Below are positions 49,300 through 60,740 of a DNA stretch of 64,000 nt, one piece after another. Both the position numbers and the translations under genes were made by a program. Under the pieces are notes generated by a model. The model was not told the origin of the DNA and ran no database searches. It saw nothing but the letters and a program-made list of their open reading frames with translations. Each line of letters starts with the position of its first letter. Positions within the stretch are counted from its first letter, which is position 1. This DNA is from Wolfiporia cocos (lineage: Eukaryota > Basidiomycota > Agaricomycetes > Polyporales > Phaeolaceae), in the NCBI GenBank assembly GCA_029448655.1, contig JACCLO010000002.1, forward strand, positions 3,224,001-3,288,000, given 5' to 3'.

Positions 49300-49870
49300 G
49301 TTTAGGTAAAAGCGATCTGGCGAGGCCAAGGTATGAGGGCGTGAGAAGGGGTTACAGTAAGGTAGAGGGGCGTAGGAGCGTGGACGCTTTGGGCGTTGCG
49401 AACGTAGTCACGAGTGTGCGGGGAAGGGGCCGAGTCAGGATAGCGGGGGGAGTGAACTACACGCACTAGAAGCCCGTGCCTAGTCGATCTGCATAGACGG
49501 GGCGTAGGGGGTTGTGTGACACTGGCGGAGGTCCGATAGTCTTGAGCGACTGGAACAATGAATTCAGTCAACTGCAGCTCATCTTCGATATCATTCATAT
49601 CACCTCGTGCTAAGGGATATGTACGACATGCTTCTGCAATTCGTGAACGGTGGAAAAGACGTGCAGAGTCTCCACGATCTAAACACAATGATGCGTCAAG
49701 GCCGCTAGCCACAACAGGAAGGGCAGGCCGGGTCGTCAGAGGCGAAGGCACCTTGGCAGCTGACAAGCTTGTAGTGCTGGCATTCTCCGGCGGCATTTTC
49801 TTTCGCGACGCAGCCGGTACAATGCGATCGGTGGGTGTCGACCGCCGCACTGGCGGCAACGGATAGCGTA
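49300..49870. other. Block X segment with a long minus ORF of doubtful status
   Basis: A 185-codon minus ORF (49302-49859) is open here, but the matching part of copy 3 (59480-60040) carries frameshifts and stops in that frame. The other minus frame (ending SDDPACPSC) is partly conserved in both. No motif is recognised, so I do not call a gene. Confidence 0.35.
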
Positions 49871-50129
49871 TCCATAATATAATGGGAGCTCGCGCCGTAG
49901 GCGCTCACGTGTCGCTAGCGTGCAGCTAGCGTGTCGCTCGCGTGTCGCTCGCGTTTTGCGCACATGGCGAGCACGTTTGCCGCGTGGCGTCCATGCGCGT
50001 CGTTGATCCTCCTCCCATTAGATAGGGCGCCTGCCACCCGCGGAGTTGGCCGGTAGATTCCCACGCCCAGCGCCTGCAAGGCGCGCGCGCTGCTAGCTCG
50101 CGTTTTGCGCGCTGTTCCTGCCCCGCACC

Positions 50130-50512
50130 ACGGGGATTCGTGCCCCATGCCACGGGGATCCGTGCCCCATGCCACGGGGATTCGTTCCCACACCACAGGG
50201 ATTCGTGGCCCATTCCATGGGGGTTTGTGGCCCATGCCACAGGGATTTGTGTCCTGTGGCATGGGGATTTTGTAATGTAAATACCCCACACCATGGGGAT
50301 TTGTACCCCGTGCCACGGGGATTCGTGCCCTACACCACGGGAATTTTTGGCCCATGCCATGGGGGTTTGTGCCCCATGCCACAGGGATTCGTGCCCCATG
50401 CCACAGGGATTTGTGTCCTGTGGCATGGGGATTTTGTAATATAAATACTCCACACCACAGGGGTCTGTACCCTGTGCCACAGGTATTTGCACCCCAATGC
50501 CACAGGGGTGAA
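50130..50512 (+). repeat. 22-bp minisatellite, array 1
   Basis: About 16 imperfect copies of a 22-bp unit like CACRGGGATTYGTGCCCCATGC inside repeat unit 1, interrupted twice by a spacer ending GTAATRTAAATACYCCA. The long ORFs here on both strands are by-products of the periodicity. Confidence 0.9.
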
Positions 50513-51195
50513 TTCCCACACCCAGAGCCTGCAAGGCATGCGTGCCAGTTACAGATTCTACAAGCAAAGCGACAACGATACCGAGCATCAGCGAGGTGGA
50601 GGAGTGGCTGAGTAGGCAGAGGCTAAAATATATTCCTAAGACATAACATTTGTGGCGAAGCCACAGGTAATTAAGCTATCTGAACTATAATGGGAGCTCG
50701 CGCCGTAGGCGCTCGCGTGCAGCTAGCGTGCAGCTAGCGTGTCGCTCGCGTGCAGCTAGCGTGTCGCTCGCGTGTCGCTCGCGTTTTGCGCACATGGCGA
50801 GCACGTTTGCCGCGTGGCGGCGCCTGTAGGGCGCCCATCGAGTGCGCGCCGGCGCCTGCAAGGCGCGCGTGCCGGTTGCAAAGGTGTTACAAGCGAAGCG
50901 ACGACGAGGCCGAGCGTTAGCGAGGTGGAGGAGTGGCTGAGCGGGCAGAGATAAGCAATACAAGTTCTAATTACAAGATTGTGGCGAAGCCACAGGTAAT
51001 TAAGCTAGTCTATAAGTAATGGGGGCTCGCGTGGGAGGCGTCGCGTGTCGCTCGCGTTTTGCGCACCTGGCGTCCACGTTCGCCGCGTGGCGTCCATGGG
51101 CGTCATTCCTGCTCCCATTAGATAGGGCGCCTGGCGCCGGTGATTTCCCACGCCCAGCGCCTGCAAGGCGCGCTGCTAGCTCGCGTTTTGCGCGC

Positions 51196-51682
51196 TGTTC
51201 CTGCACCACGGGGATTCGTGCCACGGGGATTCATACCCCACACCACAGGGATTCGTGCCTCACACCACGGGGATTCGTGGCCCATTCCATGGGGGTTTGT
51301 GGCCCATGCCACAGGGATTTGTGTCCTGTGGCATGGGGATTTGGTAATGTAAATACCCCACACCACGGGGATTCGTACCCTGTGCCACAGGGATTTGCAC
51401 CCCAATTCCACAGGGATCTGTGCCATGTGCCATGGGGATTTGTGCCCCGTGCCACGGGGATTTGTGCCCCATGCCAAGGGGATTTGTGCCCTGTGCCACG
51501 GGGATTTGTGTCCTGTGCCATGGGGATTTTGTAATGTAAATACCCCACACCACAGGGATTTGTGCCCCATGCCACAGGGATTTGTGCTCTGTATCATGGA
51601 GATTTGTGCCCCGTGCCATGGGGATTTGTGCTTTGTGCCACAGGGATTTATGCCTCATGCCACAGGGATCTTTGTAACATAA
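51196..51682 (+). repeat. 22-bp minisatellite, array 2
   Basis: About 20 imperfect copies of the same 22-bp unit inside repeat unit 3, with the same TAATGTAAATACCCCA spacer twice. It ends near GTAACATAAATGGCCTG, which has a counterpart in unit 5 near 52495. Confidence 0.9.
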
Positions 51683-52980
51683 ATGGCCTGTGCTGTAGAT
51701 GCCTGCCAAAAGATTGCAAAAAAAATGAAGAACATTTTGACACCACATTACACAGTATTACAAGCAAAGCGATGATGAGACCGAGGATCAGCGAGGTGTC
51801 AGAAGTGGCTGAGCAGGCAGAGACAAGAGACAAAAGAGGGAAGTTAGGGAAGCCATGGGTAATGGACATGAAATTCATAGGGGATCCACAGGTAACTTAA
51901 AAAAACCCCTGATTATCTGAAATAGGGACACATGGATTGGAATAATATATTGAAGTGGAAAAAGCGGTGTGACCGTGGCGAAGCCACGGGCAATTAACCT
52001 AGTCTAAGAGTAATGGGAGCTCGCGTGGGAGCCGTCGCGTGTCGCTAGCGTGTCGCGCACGAGAATCGCACATGGCGAGCACGTTTGCCGCGTGGCGGCG
52101 CCTGTAGGGCGCCCATCGAGTGCGCGCCGGCGCCTGCAAGGCGCGCGTGCCGGTTGCAAAGGTATTACAAGCGAAGCGACGACGAGGCCGAGCGTCAGCG
52201 AGGTGGAGGAGTGGCTGAGCGGGCAGAGATATATAATAACTCCTAGAAATACAAAATTGTGGCGAAGCCACAAGTAATTAAGCTAGTCATATAATAAAGG
52301 GACGACCGCTGCGTGGGAATCGCCATGTGCTTTTCCACGTGCGCCACGTGCTGTCCGTCGTCCCATAGGGCTCGCGCCACCGACCCGGGGAGTTGGCCAG
52401 TGTATTCCCACGCCCAGCGCCTGCAAGGCGCGCGTTCAAATCCAACGTTTCGCGCGTCCTCCCTGCGCTGTGCCACGGGGATTTTGTAGCTGTTGTAACG
52501 TAGATGGCCTGTACTGTAGATACACGCGATTAATTAAGAGAATTCAGGGAGTTTTTTGAGGCACCACACAATGTTACAAGCGAAGCGACGACGACACCGA
52601 GCATCAGCGAGGTGGAGGAAGTGGCTGAGCGGGCAGAGAACGAAGGACAGGTGCAGCAGGGTGATCACACACCCTGGAGGTTGGGTGGACTCATAATGTC
52701 TCCATCCAGTGTTTTTTTCCCTTATTCTATTAGTTATCTCACTTAAGTGACAATTGATATTCGTGGCGAAGCCATGGGTAATTAAACTCGTTTGCATTGG
52801 CGAGAGGAGTGGCCCCCAGTTTCCAACACCGGCACGTGGTATTACAAACAATTGGGGAGACGAATCTCTGCATGAAGAGGTCTGTAGATGTCATAGGATT
52901 GGTTAAAACTTCAGCATCAACGGCAGATGCACGGTCATGGGAGGGATCAGTTTAAAATTCGATGCCCAATCAGAGCTATG

Positions 52981-53019
52981 CAAATGAACATCGCAAATGA
53001 ACATCACAAATGAACATCG
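52981..53019 (+). repeat. Three tandem 13-bp repeats
   Basis: CAAATGAACATCR three times. Block X3 has a single diverged copy at the same position (near 60206). Confidence 0.8.
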
Positions 53020-53030
53020 CAGTGGCCGGG

Positions 53031-54298
53031 GCTTTCCATTGGGGACGGGCAACCCCGCCTAGAAACTTGTCCACGGGCGCTGATCTCGGTGTCATCGGCG
53101 GCCGTATTTGTACTTAGTTTACTGACGCGGCATATTCATCTCATCTCGGTGTCATCGGACTTTGATTTATTTACCTAAAGCGGCCACGCCGGCGCCAATA
53201 TCGCGATCGCTCTGCCATCGCCACTGGTATCAGCCTTGTCGATGGATGCAGCTAGCTAGGAGTGATACTTTACAATACAGATGCTATAGTAGTACTCTGA
53301 GTATTTTGCTGCGTGGGTAAATATATATACGTTGCTAATGCGCTGTCTAACACAAAACAGCCAGGACGCGAGCCCTGCAGCGCGTCGCGATTGGAGCATT
53401 TGGTTCTTATCCCAATGAGGCAGGCAGGCCAGATCACTGCGCTGTGCACAAAACAATTCATGCATTGCTCAACCATGGAGCTTTTACTGTGAAACACTGT
53501 ACTCACAGAGATGTACCCATATATTCCAACTTTAGATGTCTACTACATGGTAGAATCTACTCCATCACCAGCAATTAGCATTTTAGCTTAATGTAAGTCC
53601 AGACCTTTAAATTCTGATCCCACTGTGCACACGCTTCTACAGCATCTATTGACAATCTCAAACATTCATTCAATGTGTTTCTGATAAATCGTTGGGAACA
53701 GATTTCCCTAAAGCTGCCTCGCTCTCTCTGGATAGCTTGCTTGCACATGAGATCTCGAGGGTGAAATTATTCATCGAGAATCTGTTCCCAACAAAATGTC
53801 CGTTTTCGTATTCTAAGAAAATTTCTCCGCCATAGTATACCCTCAATCTTTTCACACAATGAGCTATCGGTCATATACCATTGTGCATTGCAACATTCTG
53901 CGCGCCAAACTGATGCCGCTGATGGGTCCGGCATCTGACAGCGGCGCATCAAGGCGCTTGGTCAAGCGGGAATTGCCGGCCCCCTACAGTTGCCCCTCCC
54001 CATTTCCATTACCGTGGTGTAAGTGTAACACGACGGCGACAGGTGATACACGTGATCGTGAGAAGACAGAACTTAGGCGACAGTGGACACTAACGACATG
54101 CCGATAGGCGACCGATTGTCCGAGTGTAGGGGTAGTACTCTAGTGTCTTTAGTACTGCTGCACAGGATGCCTGGTGAGCATTTCAATGAGCATTTTCACA
54201 CTGATTGCCAAGGATTCAAACTTCAGCGCTTCAGCCTTCGGATCTCCCATAATTAGTAAGTGTTGAAGTCGCAGCTTAGGCGACGGGACGATGCCTAA
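53031..54298. other. Unique spacer between X2 and the MITE
   Basis: 1.27 kb without a recognisable gene. It contains a 14-bp inverted repeat (GTTGGGAACAGATT at 53691-53704, complement at 53779-53792). Confidence 0.4.
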
Positions 54299-54785
54299 CT
54301 TAGGGCCTGTACGGGAACGCAACCTGAAAACGCTGGCCAGCGATAGCGATTGCGCTCAGGAATATCGGCCGTGGGAATATCTTTGCGACGCGCGAGCGCC
54401 CGCGCGCTTGTCACGCCTTGCTCACGCTTGCTCGGCGCCTACGTCACGTCAATCTGCTCAATGCCCGACACAACCCTCTCTGAAGCGCAAACTTGTGGTT
54501 TTGCTGCACATATGGCTATACCCTGGACCACAGCGTCCCTTATTGAGCTTCGAAAGAGGTCAGCTGAGAGGAAGTTGCGTACATCCAAAGTCTGCATGGC
54601 CAGTCACAATCAGGTCACAAGGGGTCACCCGGTGGTCACTGCCTGCGCTCAGTAGCGGTTCGCATTTCCGAACGGTCTGACATTGCAAAATCGACATCGC
54701 TGGCCAGCGCTGTCGAGCGTCTGTTTTTTTGGCAGGGAAATCGGTCGCCAGCGATATCAGGTTGCGTTCCCGTACAGGCCCTAAG
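54299..54785. mobile_element. MITE-like element with 29-bp perfect terminal inverted repeats
   Basis: The 29-bp left end (54299-54327; CTTAGGGCCTGTACGGGAAC then GCAACCTGA) is the exact reverse complement of 54757-54785. Inside it, ACGCTGGCCAGCGATAGCGA on the left matches an inverted segment near 54700, so the arms extend with a gap. The element is 487 bp with no coding capacity. If the termini begin at GGGCC, the flanks read TTA and TAA, reminiscent of a PIF/Harbinger TWA target but not an identical duplication. The superfamily is not assigned. Confidence 0.8.
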
Positions 54786-54837
54786 GTCGCGACACTACAG
54801 TATGTGATCAACTCTCAGGGATGCCGCCGATCACTAG

Positions 54838-56698
54838 TCACTCCCCAAACGGGAATGTCAAGTCTGCTTCTCCCCTTGTGAGCCCCTTCCGAGTATCCTC
54901 CGGCTCGAGCGGCCTCACACCTCTCGACTCTCGAATGTGCGCGACCGCATTATACTGTGCCGCAACGCTACATCGCGAGTAGTGCGACGGCACCTCCGTG
55001 TCCCACCGGTAGATCACCCCAACGAAGCGCGGCCGGTCCAGGAAGCTGCATATCCAAGATGAGGGTGGGCGTCAGGTCAAAGATTAGATTGACACGCACT
55101 CGGATAGCTCAGGTGCGACCTCGCACTTGCGCCGCCTCCCCTCGAGCGTATCCTCAACGCGGTACGTGACCACGAAACAATCGCCCTTGCCCCACTCGTC
55201 GAATACACACTCGATCGACGACCGGGTCGGCGCGTTCACCGTCTGCAGGTACGGCGGGTCGTCCCAGTCGTGCGACGCGGTCACTGTATCGGACGCGGCG
55301 GTCATTCGCACGTGTGTGTCAGCAGCAGCAGCAGCAGCAGCAGCAGCTCGAGCCACGCACCCGTGCCTCTGTTCGTGAGGAAGCCGATGTTGAACACGTT
55401 GTGCTCGCCGAAGATCTCACAGCACCGCTGGCCGACGTTGACCTCACCTGCGGCGCGTCTCGTCAGGCTTCAACGTAGAGCCGCCCGACCGGCGCGTGCG
55501 CACCTCTCCGACGGCCCGTGTCCATCGCACGCGCGTCGCCAATGTGCGAGTTATGCGCCCACACCACAATCTTCGCCTGTGCCCCGCCCGCGCCGAGGTA
55601 CTCCGCGATCTTCACCAGCGTGCGCGTTAAGTGGTCGTCTCTGTAATCGAGCGGATCAGCTCCTGCGCGCTCTGAAGGCGGGGAGACGGAGTTGGCGCGC
55701 ACCTCAGGTTCCAGCTCTTCGTGTCCTCGGTGAGCATCGTGCGATAGTACTCCTCCGCGTCGCGCACGACGAGCGCATTCATCTCCACGACGAACTGCTC
55801 CTCCGCGGGGCGCGCGTGTGCGCCCGCGTCCAGCTCCTCGATGTACTACCGGTGGCTCGCAAGTAGCACTTCAAGGTTTGCGATCACCTCCTTGTGGCAG
55901 TCCTACCGTCCCGTTCGTCAGGCGTGGGGTGGGAGGAGAGGATCGCAGGAGAGCGTACCTTGGCAAGCCCAAATTGCGTCTCGTACGTATAGCGCGTCGT
56001 GTCCTCGCCGAAACGCTCAAAGCAGTTATACCTGTCGAGCGCCTCGGTCATCTCCTCACCTTCACTACCAAACAGCCACGGATACTCACTTCTTCCGAGC
56101 TTCCTTCGCCCCCTCGGGTCGACATGCTCGAGATAGCGGATCACCTCGTCTGCGGAGCGGTGCAGCGAATACAGGTCCATCCCGTAGAACGACACGCGCG
56201 TTGTGCGCGCGGAGGTACTCGATGAACGGCGGCATGACCTCGTTCTTCCACATCCACTTTGGGAAGCGTTCAAAGTCGGATAGCGCTGCCCGCGCGGAGG
56301 GGTGCGCGGCGCGCCATGGACGTACCTGCGGATGGGTGACCATTGGGGGCTGTGAGTAGGAGGTGGTGGTGGTGAGGCGTACCGGTTGATGCGGAACGCG
56401 TCGGGCTAGTCGGCCTCGACGGCGATCACAGTGAATCCATTCTCTTCGATGAGCCGCTTTGTCAGGTTCGCGCGGTGTGCGTAGATCTCGTACGTTCCGT
56501 GGGAGCCATCGCCGATGCACACTACCTGCGCGCTGCCAGCGTTCCTCGCGAATCAGTGTCCCCGTGCAGGCATTGGAAATGCGGCCACGCACCGATGGCC
56601 GACATGAGCGGATCGTAGGAAGATGCTTGCCAGGAGAGCGGGTGTGTGTGGCTCTCGAGGAGTGCGCGCTGCTTGAGGAGGGTCGTTGGTGTTGACAT
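54838..56698 (-). pseudogene. Erythromycin-esterase-like gene, copy B (broken)
   Basis: Same structure as copy A with start ATG 56696-56698 and stop TGA 54838-54840. It retains CIGDGSHGTYEIYAHRANL, WMWKNEVMPPFIEYL, FYGMDLYSLHRSADEVIRYL, KIVVWAHNSHIGDARAMDTG and SVFDEW-like CVFDEWGKGDCFVVTYRVED. Two premature stops are seen where copy A is open: TGG to TAG at 56406-56408 (in VEADWPD) and CGG to TAG at 55846-55848 (in HRRYIE). The intronic AGC repeat is expanded to nine units. The lesions differ from those of A and C. Confidence 0.78.
55321..55347 (+). repeat. Intronic AGC repeat, 9 units
   Basis: (AGC)9 at the intron position where copies A and C have four and five units. Confidence 0.95.
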
Positions 56699-57330
56699 TG
56701 TGCGGATGAGTGTGCGGGGTGTTAGTGGGAAGTTGGTGAAGAGCATAAGCAGGGATGGGGCGCATGTACAGGGTATATGAGGCGGAGAATCGACGTCTGC
56801 TTTGCGCGCGGTTGACGTCACGAAGGACGGCTTGATCCTCAAAGCGACACTGCTTTGTTCCTTTCCTTTGCCTTGCCTGCCGTTGCGCCAAGATTCTCAT
56901 GGACATTGGCGGTGTCTCGAACATGGTGTGTCGAGGTGAAGGCAGACGACCTTCCATCCGCGTCCTCTGCAACAGCGAGAGCTCTTCGTGTCCCAAGAGG
57001 TCTGCTCCAATGCCGTGAACGCCACTTCGCCACCTATGATCGACCATGCGTATCAGGTACTGGCTGGTCATACTGGCCGCGATCGTTGACCTCGCCTGCC
57101 TGTAGCACGACCGGTCATGCGCCTTGTCTCTAGTCCAGAACCAATGACTGGGTTACCTTTTACCCGTCGTCCGCTTGTCGAGTGATGCGCCGACATCGTG
57201 GCGGGGCGCGCGCCCTGCGTATCTCTGTACTTCAAGCGGTATACGAGTGGTGTTCTCATCATCGTCGCTGTTCGCTACAGGAAGCGCATGTAAGGAAGTG
57301 TCGAGCAGTACGCGAACGCGAAGTACGCGT
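56699..57330. repeat. Ere 5' flank, copy B
   Basis: Matches 44472-45111. It continues to about 57330 (AAGTGTCGAGCAGTACGCGA), after which block X3 follows within 90 bp. Confidence 0.65.
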
Positions 57331-57417
57331 TAAAGCACGTCGAAGCGCTCAGTTGTTTCCACTGTTAGTAGTATCTTGTATTCCATATACGGCTCGCGCG
57401 CCTACTACTTAGCTCCA

Positions 57418-60240
57418 CGACAGTCGGCGCTTGACTAGGAAGCTACAAACATTTAGGAAGCTACAAACATTACACGATGGTAGCACTGCTGCCACTAATG
57501 TCAATGGACTGTGAGTCCATACTTTCATATTAGTATGCAGAGGATAATGGCCGGGACAGTATGACAGATAGCGTTCGAGTAGATATAAAGTCAATAGCAT
57601 TGAGACGAGGATATCCGATGATAGAATCATGGACAAGGACGTGACTACAGTAAGCAAGCACCTCTCGCAATTTCTGAGCAGACAACAATTGCAAGGTACA
57701 AGTACAAATCTCGAAGACAAGACAGATTGGTCGCCGATATCTACTGCTTAGACTGGTGACATAGTACATATGTTGATCCACATACTGAACAGGGTACGAC
57801 TCTGTCAATCACGCGATGCGGCAGGCAACTTCGGGTTGGAGGCTTCCGTCAGAAACTTTCAGTACGCCTAATAGCAACATCCGGTCAAACAATGAGATCC
57901 GTCCAATTTTCTAAGCATTTGTATCTGTGTCAACAGCAAGCCTATTGACCATAGCCTGGCAATCATGCGTACCTGTAAAAATCTTTGAAGTTGGACCGCA
58001 ATCGCCTGAGCTATGCCTTCCAGAGTCTTTGCATCTTGACCACCCCGACGCCTTATATTAAATTGACTGCCATAGGAGGCACAACCAGTAACCTAATGCA
58101 GAGCTTCAATCAATCCCCGAGATAATACAGAACAGGAGGGACGGACGTGGAAGCGGCAGCTTGCTTTGGTACCCATATTTTGGAATGGCTGAGCATGGCG
58201 ATCGTGCAAGCCATCAAACCGCTTCTCTAACGCATCTCCCGCAGCAATTCCGAGTTCACCATTGCGAAAGAAGGGGACATAGACCTGACCAGGATAGGGC
58301 CTTCCATCCCTGAGGTAAATTTCTTGCTGCAAGTAAACATACTTTTTGCATGTCAGCCTCATATCTGAGTGCACAGATGTAAGCTCCTCTTACAACACAG
58401 TTTACTCCAGACGCGGAGGTAGCTGGCATGCTTACACCCCGGATTGTGATGCAACTTGAAAGCTGAGCACTGTACAATGCAGAGTAGTGCACAACGGTCT
58501 CTATATCCTCGGTATATGTATACGCTAGGTTATTCAGTTGGTCACGGAGGTAATATTGTGCTGGAGACTGAAATAGCTGAAGAATCAGCACCAGACGAAA
58601 GCAGTGGTGCCAGATATGCACTATGCACTCACAATGTATGTTGAATGCATTGCCAGGGTTTTTGTTCCGCGGACGGTTACACAGCGAGCAGACTATGTAC
58701 AACGATGTGTTGAGGAAGAGGCTTTTCATAGTGAACATGGTTTGTTGTTGCTTTGGAATATCCATCTCGTCATGAGAAGGTCCGCGTTTTTGAGCGTCCT
58801 GAAGACGTTCGGTCACAGTTCGCTAGTCTCTGGGTGGTTCTCCACTCCTGAGAATGTACCCAGTTTCAACTTCAAATTGTCTTCCATTTTCAAGGGGGAC
58901 CTCATTTCAAAGGGGCAGGGCTGTGTGGTCCGAGTTCCGCTTCACCCGATCGTCTGCGCGCTAGAAGCATACGGTGATATCAACTATCGGCCCAAATCAA
59001 ATGCACTGCACATTTCTTGTTACTTTGAAATACACATGTCATGATAGTATAAGTCCGTGCCCAGCAGGCGAATACGAGTTGGGTCGTGCTATCCCAAGTC
59101 TTTCGCAATAGCCGGGACTCCGCGGCAGGTGGCTTCGCGGCCCCGTAAGACTCTCCGCATGTGAGTACCGCTCGGATCGACGTCGGATGCTCCGCCTTGC
59201 TCTGTGTGGTCGGGCATTTTCTGTATTGATTCTGTGTGTCAAGAGCAAGAGTCGCAGCATGTATTATGTATAGGTCCGAAACACTTCGCCACTATGACTG
59301 GGAGAGCACGGTCCGAGCCCGACGCTTGAAGGTCATATGCTCAGTACATTTGTTGACACGAAGGACGAAGGACAAGCAGTGAAGCACGCACAATGTTGGC
59401 CTCAGATAACCTTATGTAAACTAGCACGTGGTATTATTTTTTGAAATAGTTCATATCCCGCGATATGCACAGGTTAGATAAAAGCGATCTGGCGAGGCCA
59501 GGGACGTAGGTATGAGGGCGTGAGAGGTAAGGTAGAGGGGCGTAGGAGCGTGGACGCTCTGGGCGTTGCAAACGTAGTCCTGACTAGCTACGCGGGGAAG
59601 AGGGTCGAGTCAGGATAGCGGGGGGAGTAAACTACACGCATTAGAAGCCCGTGCCTAGCCGACCTGCATGGACGGGGCGCGGGGGGCTGTGTGACACTGG
59701 CGGAGGTCCGATAGTCTTGAGTGGCTGGAACAATGAATCAGTCAACTGCAGCTGAGCTTCGATATCATTCCGATCACCTCGCGCTAAGGGATATGTACGA
59801 CATGCTTCTGTAATTCGTGAACGGTGGAAAAGACGTGCCCGGTGTTGTTCCGTGCAGAGACTCCGCAGAATGATGCGTCAAGGCCGGTAGCCGCGACAGG
59901 AAGGGCGGGTCGTCGGAGGCGCAGCCACCTTGGCAGTTGACAAATTTGCAGTGCTGGCATTCTCCGGCGGCGTTTCGCGACGCAGCCGATACAATGCGAT
60001 CGGTAGTGTCGACCGCCGCACTGGCGGCGGCAGATAGCGTATTTGCGTTGGCGAGAGGAGTGACCCCTAGTTCCCAGCACCGGCACTTGGTATTACAAAG
60101 GGAGATGAATCTCTGCATGTTGATGTCATCTAGCAACTTGATCATTAGCGGCAGATGCTCAAGGGATGGATCAGTTTGAAATTTGATGCCCATTCAGAGC
60201 TATGCAATTGAATTGAACGTTGCAGTGGCCGGGGCTATCC
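57418..60240. repeat. Block X, copy 3
   Basis: Compact copy of block X without the minisatellite, palindrome and 2.9-kb array found in copy 2. It therefore represents the pre-insertion state: 60040-60060 reads continuously (GATAGCGTATTTGCGTTGGC) across the site where copy 2 carries the array. Confidence 0.85.
57979..58765 (-). CDS. Block X unknown gene, copy 3
   Basis: Start ATG 58763-58765 (MDIPKQQQTMFTMKS). Conserved parts are YSALYSAQ-SSCITIRGVSMP, GVNCVVRGAYICAL, then EIYLRDGRPYPGQVYVPFFR, GDALEKRFDGLHDRH and MGTKASCRFH before a short intron. The last visible exon gives YGSQFNIRRRGGQDAKTLEG and AQAIAVQLQRFLQ. I do not recognise the family. It differs from copy 2 mainly by scattered substitutions. 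An intact complete reading frame could not be established because the join before KKYVYLQQEIYL is ambiguous. Confidence 0.45.
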
Positions 60241-60740
60241 ATTATGTGATCTGTATCATCAACTCATGCCGCCACTCACTCCCCAAATGGGAACGCTTCT
60301 CCCCTTACGAGCCCCTTCCAAGTATCCTCCGGCTCTCGAATGTGCGCGATCGCATCGTACGGTGCCGCAACGCTGCATCGTGAGTAGTGCGACGGCACCT
60401 CCGTGGCCCGCCGGTAGATCACCCCAATGAAGCGCTGGTGCCGCGGCCGGTCCAAAAAGCTGCATCCGAGATGAAGGTGGGCGTCAGGTCAAAGATCAGA
60501 TAGATAGATTGACACGCACTCCGACAGCTCGAGTGTGACCTCGCAGTTGCGTCGCTTCTCCTCCGGCGTGTCCTCAACGCGGTGCGTGACCACGAAGCAA
60601 TCGCCCTTGCCCCACTCGTCGAACACGCTCTCGATCGACGACCGGATCGGCGCGTTCATCGTCTGCAGATACAGCGGGTCGTCCCAGTCGTACGACGCGC
60701 TCACTCTATCGGACCCGGCGGTCATTCGCGCGCGCGCGTC

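Larger units (their letters stand above)
49871..52787. repeat. Tandem array of five related GC-rich repeat units (insertion in block X2)
   Basis: Absent from copy 3, where the flanks are directly joined near 60045. Each unit opens with TGGGAGCTCGCG (49882, 50690, 51019 as GGGGGCTCGCG, 52013; the fifth begins about 52298 with a diverged head). It carries GCGCACATGGCGAGCACG and GCCTGCAAGGCGCGCG, then ACAAGCGAAGCGACGACGA and GTGGCTGAGCGGGC. It closes with the hairpin GTGGCGAAGCCAC (50652, 50981, 51975, 52259, 52763) plus GGTAATTAA. Units are about 810, 330, 990, 285 and 490 bp. Units 1 and 3 are enlarged by minisatellites. Confidence 0.85.
47120..53030. repeat. Block X, copy 2
   Basis: Direct-orientation copy of 57418-60240. 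The shared order is head (47120-47640), unknown gene on minus (47659-48439), tail with GCAATAGCCGGGACTCC (48890-49290), a further segment (49300-49870), then 52788-53030. It is interrupted by a 20-bp minisatellite (48581-48700), a local palindrome (49203-49235) and a 2.9-kb repeat array (49871-52787), all absent from copy 3. Confidence 0.85.

Noticed and set aside
49302..49859. 185-codon minus ORF in block X2
   Set aside because: The matching frame in X3 is interrupted by indels and stops, and no domain is seen; kept only as a region note.
49915..50588. Long minus ORFs (155 and 220 codons) rich in Gly, Pro, Trp and His
   Set aside because: They lie wholly in the 22-bp minisatellite and GC-rich units. 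22 is not a multiple of three, so all frames cycle and stay open by lack of stops; there is no start context and no homologue in copy 3.
51118..51748. Similar repetitive ORFs on both strands
   Set aside because: Minisatellite artefact of the same kind as 49915-50588.
49871..52787. CRISPR-like regular repeats
   Set aside because: Eukaryotic context; repeats adjoin without unique spacers of constant size and are degenerate minisatellites.
53691..53792. 14-bp inverted repeat as a small TIR element
   Set aside because: Short arms about 100 bp apart, no target duplication and no second copy in the window; probably chance or a simple hairpin.
54299..54785. Target-site duplication TTA for the MITE
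   Set aside because: The flanks are TTA on the left and TAA on the right, which is an inverted extension of the termini rather than a direct repeat, so no duplication is claimed.
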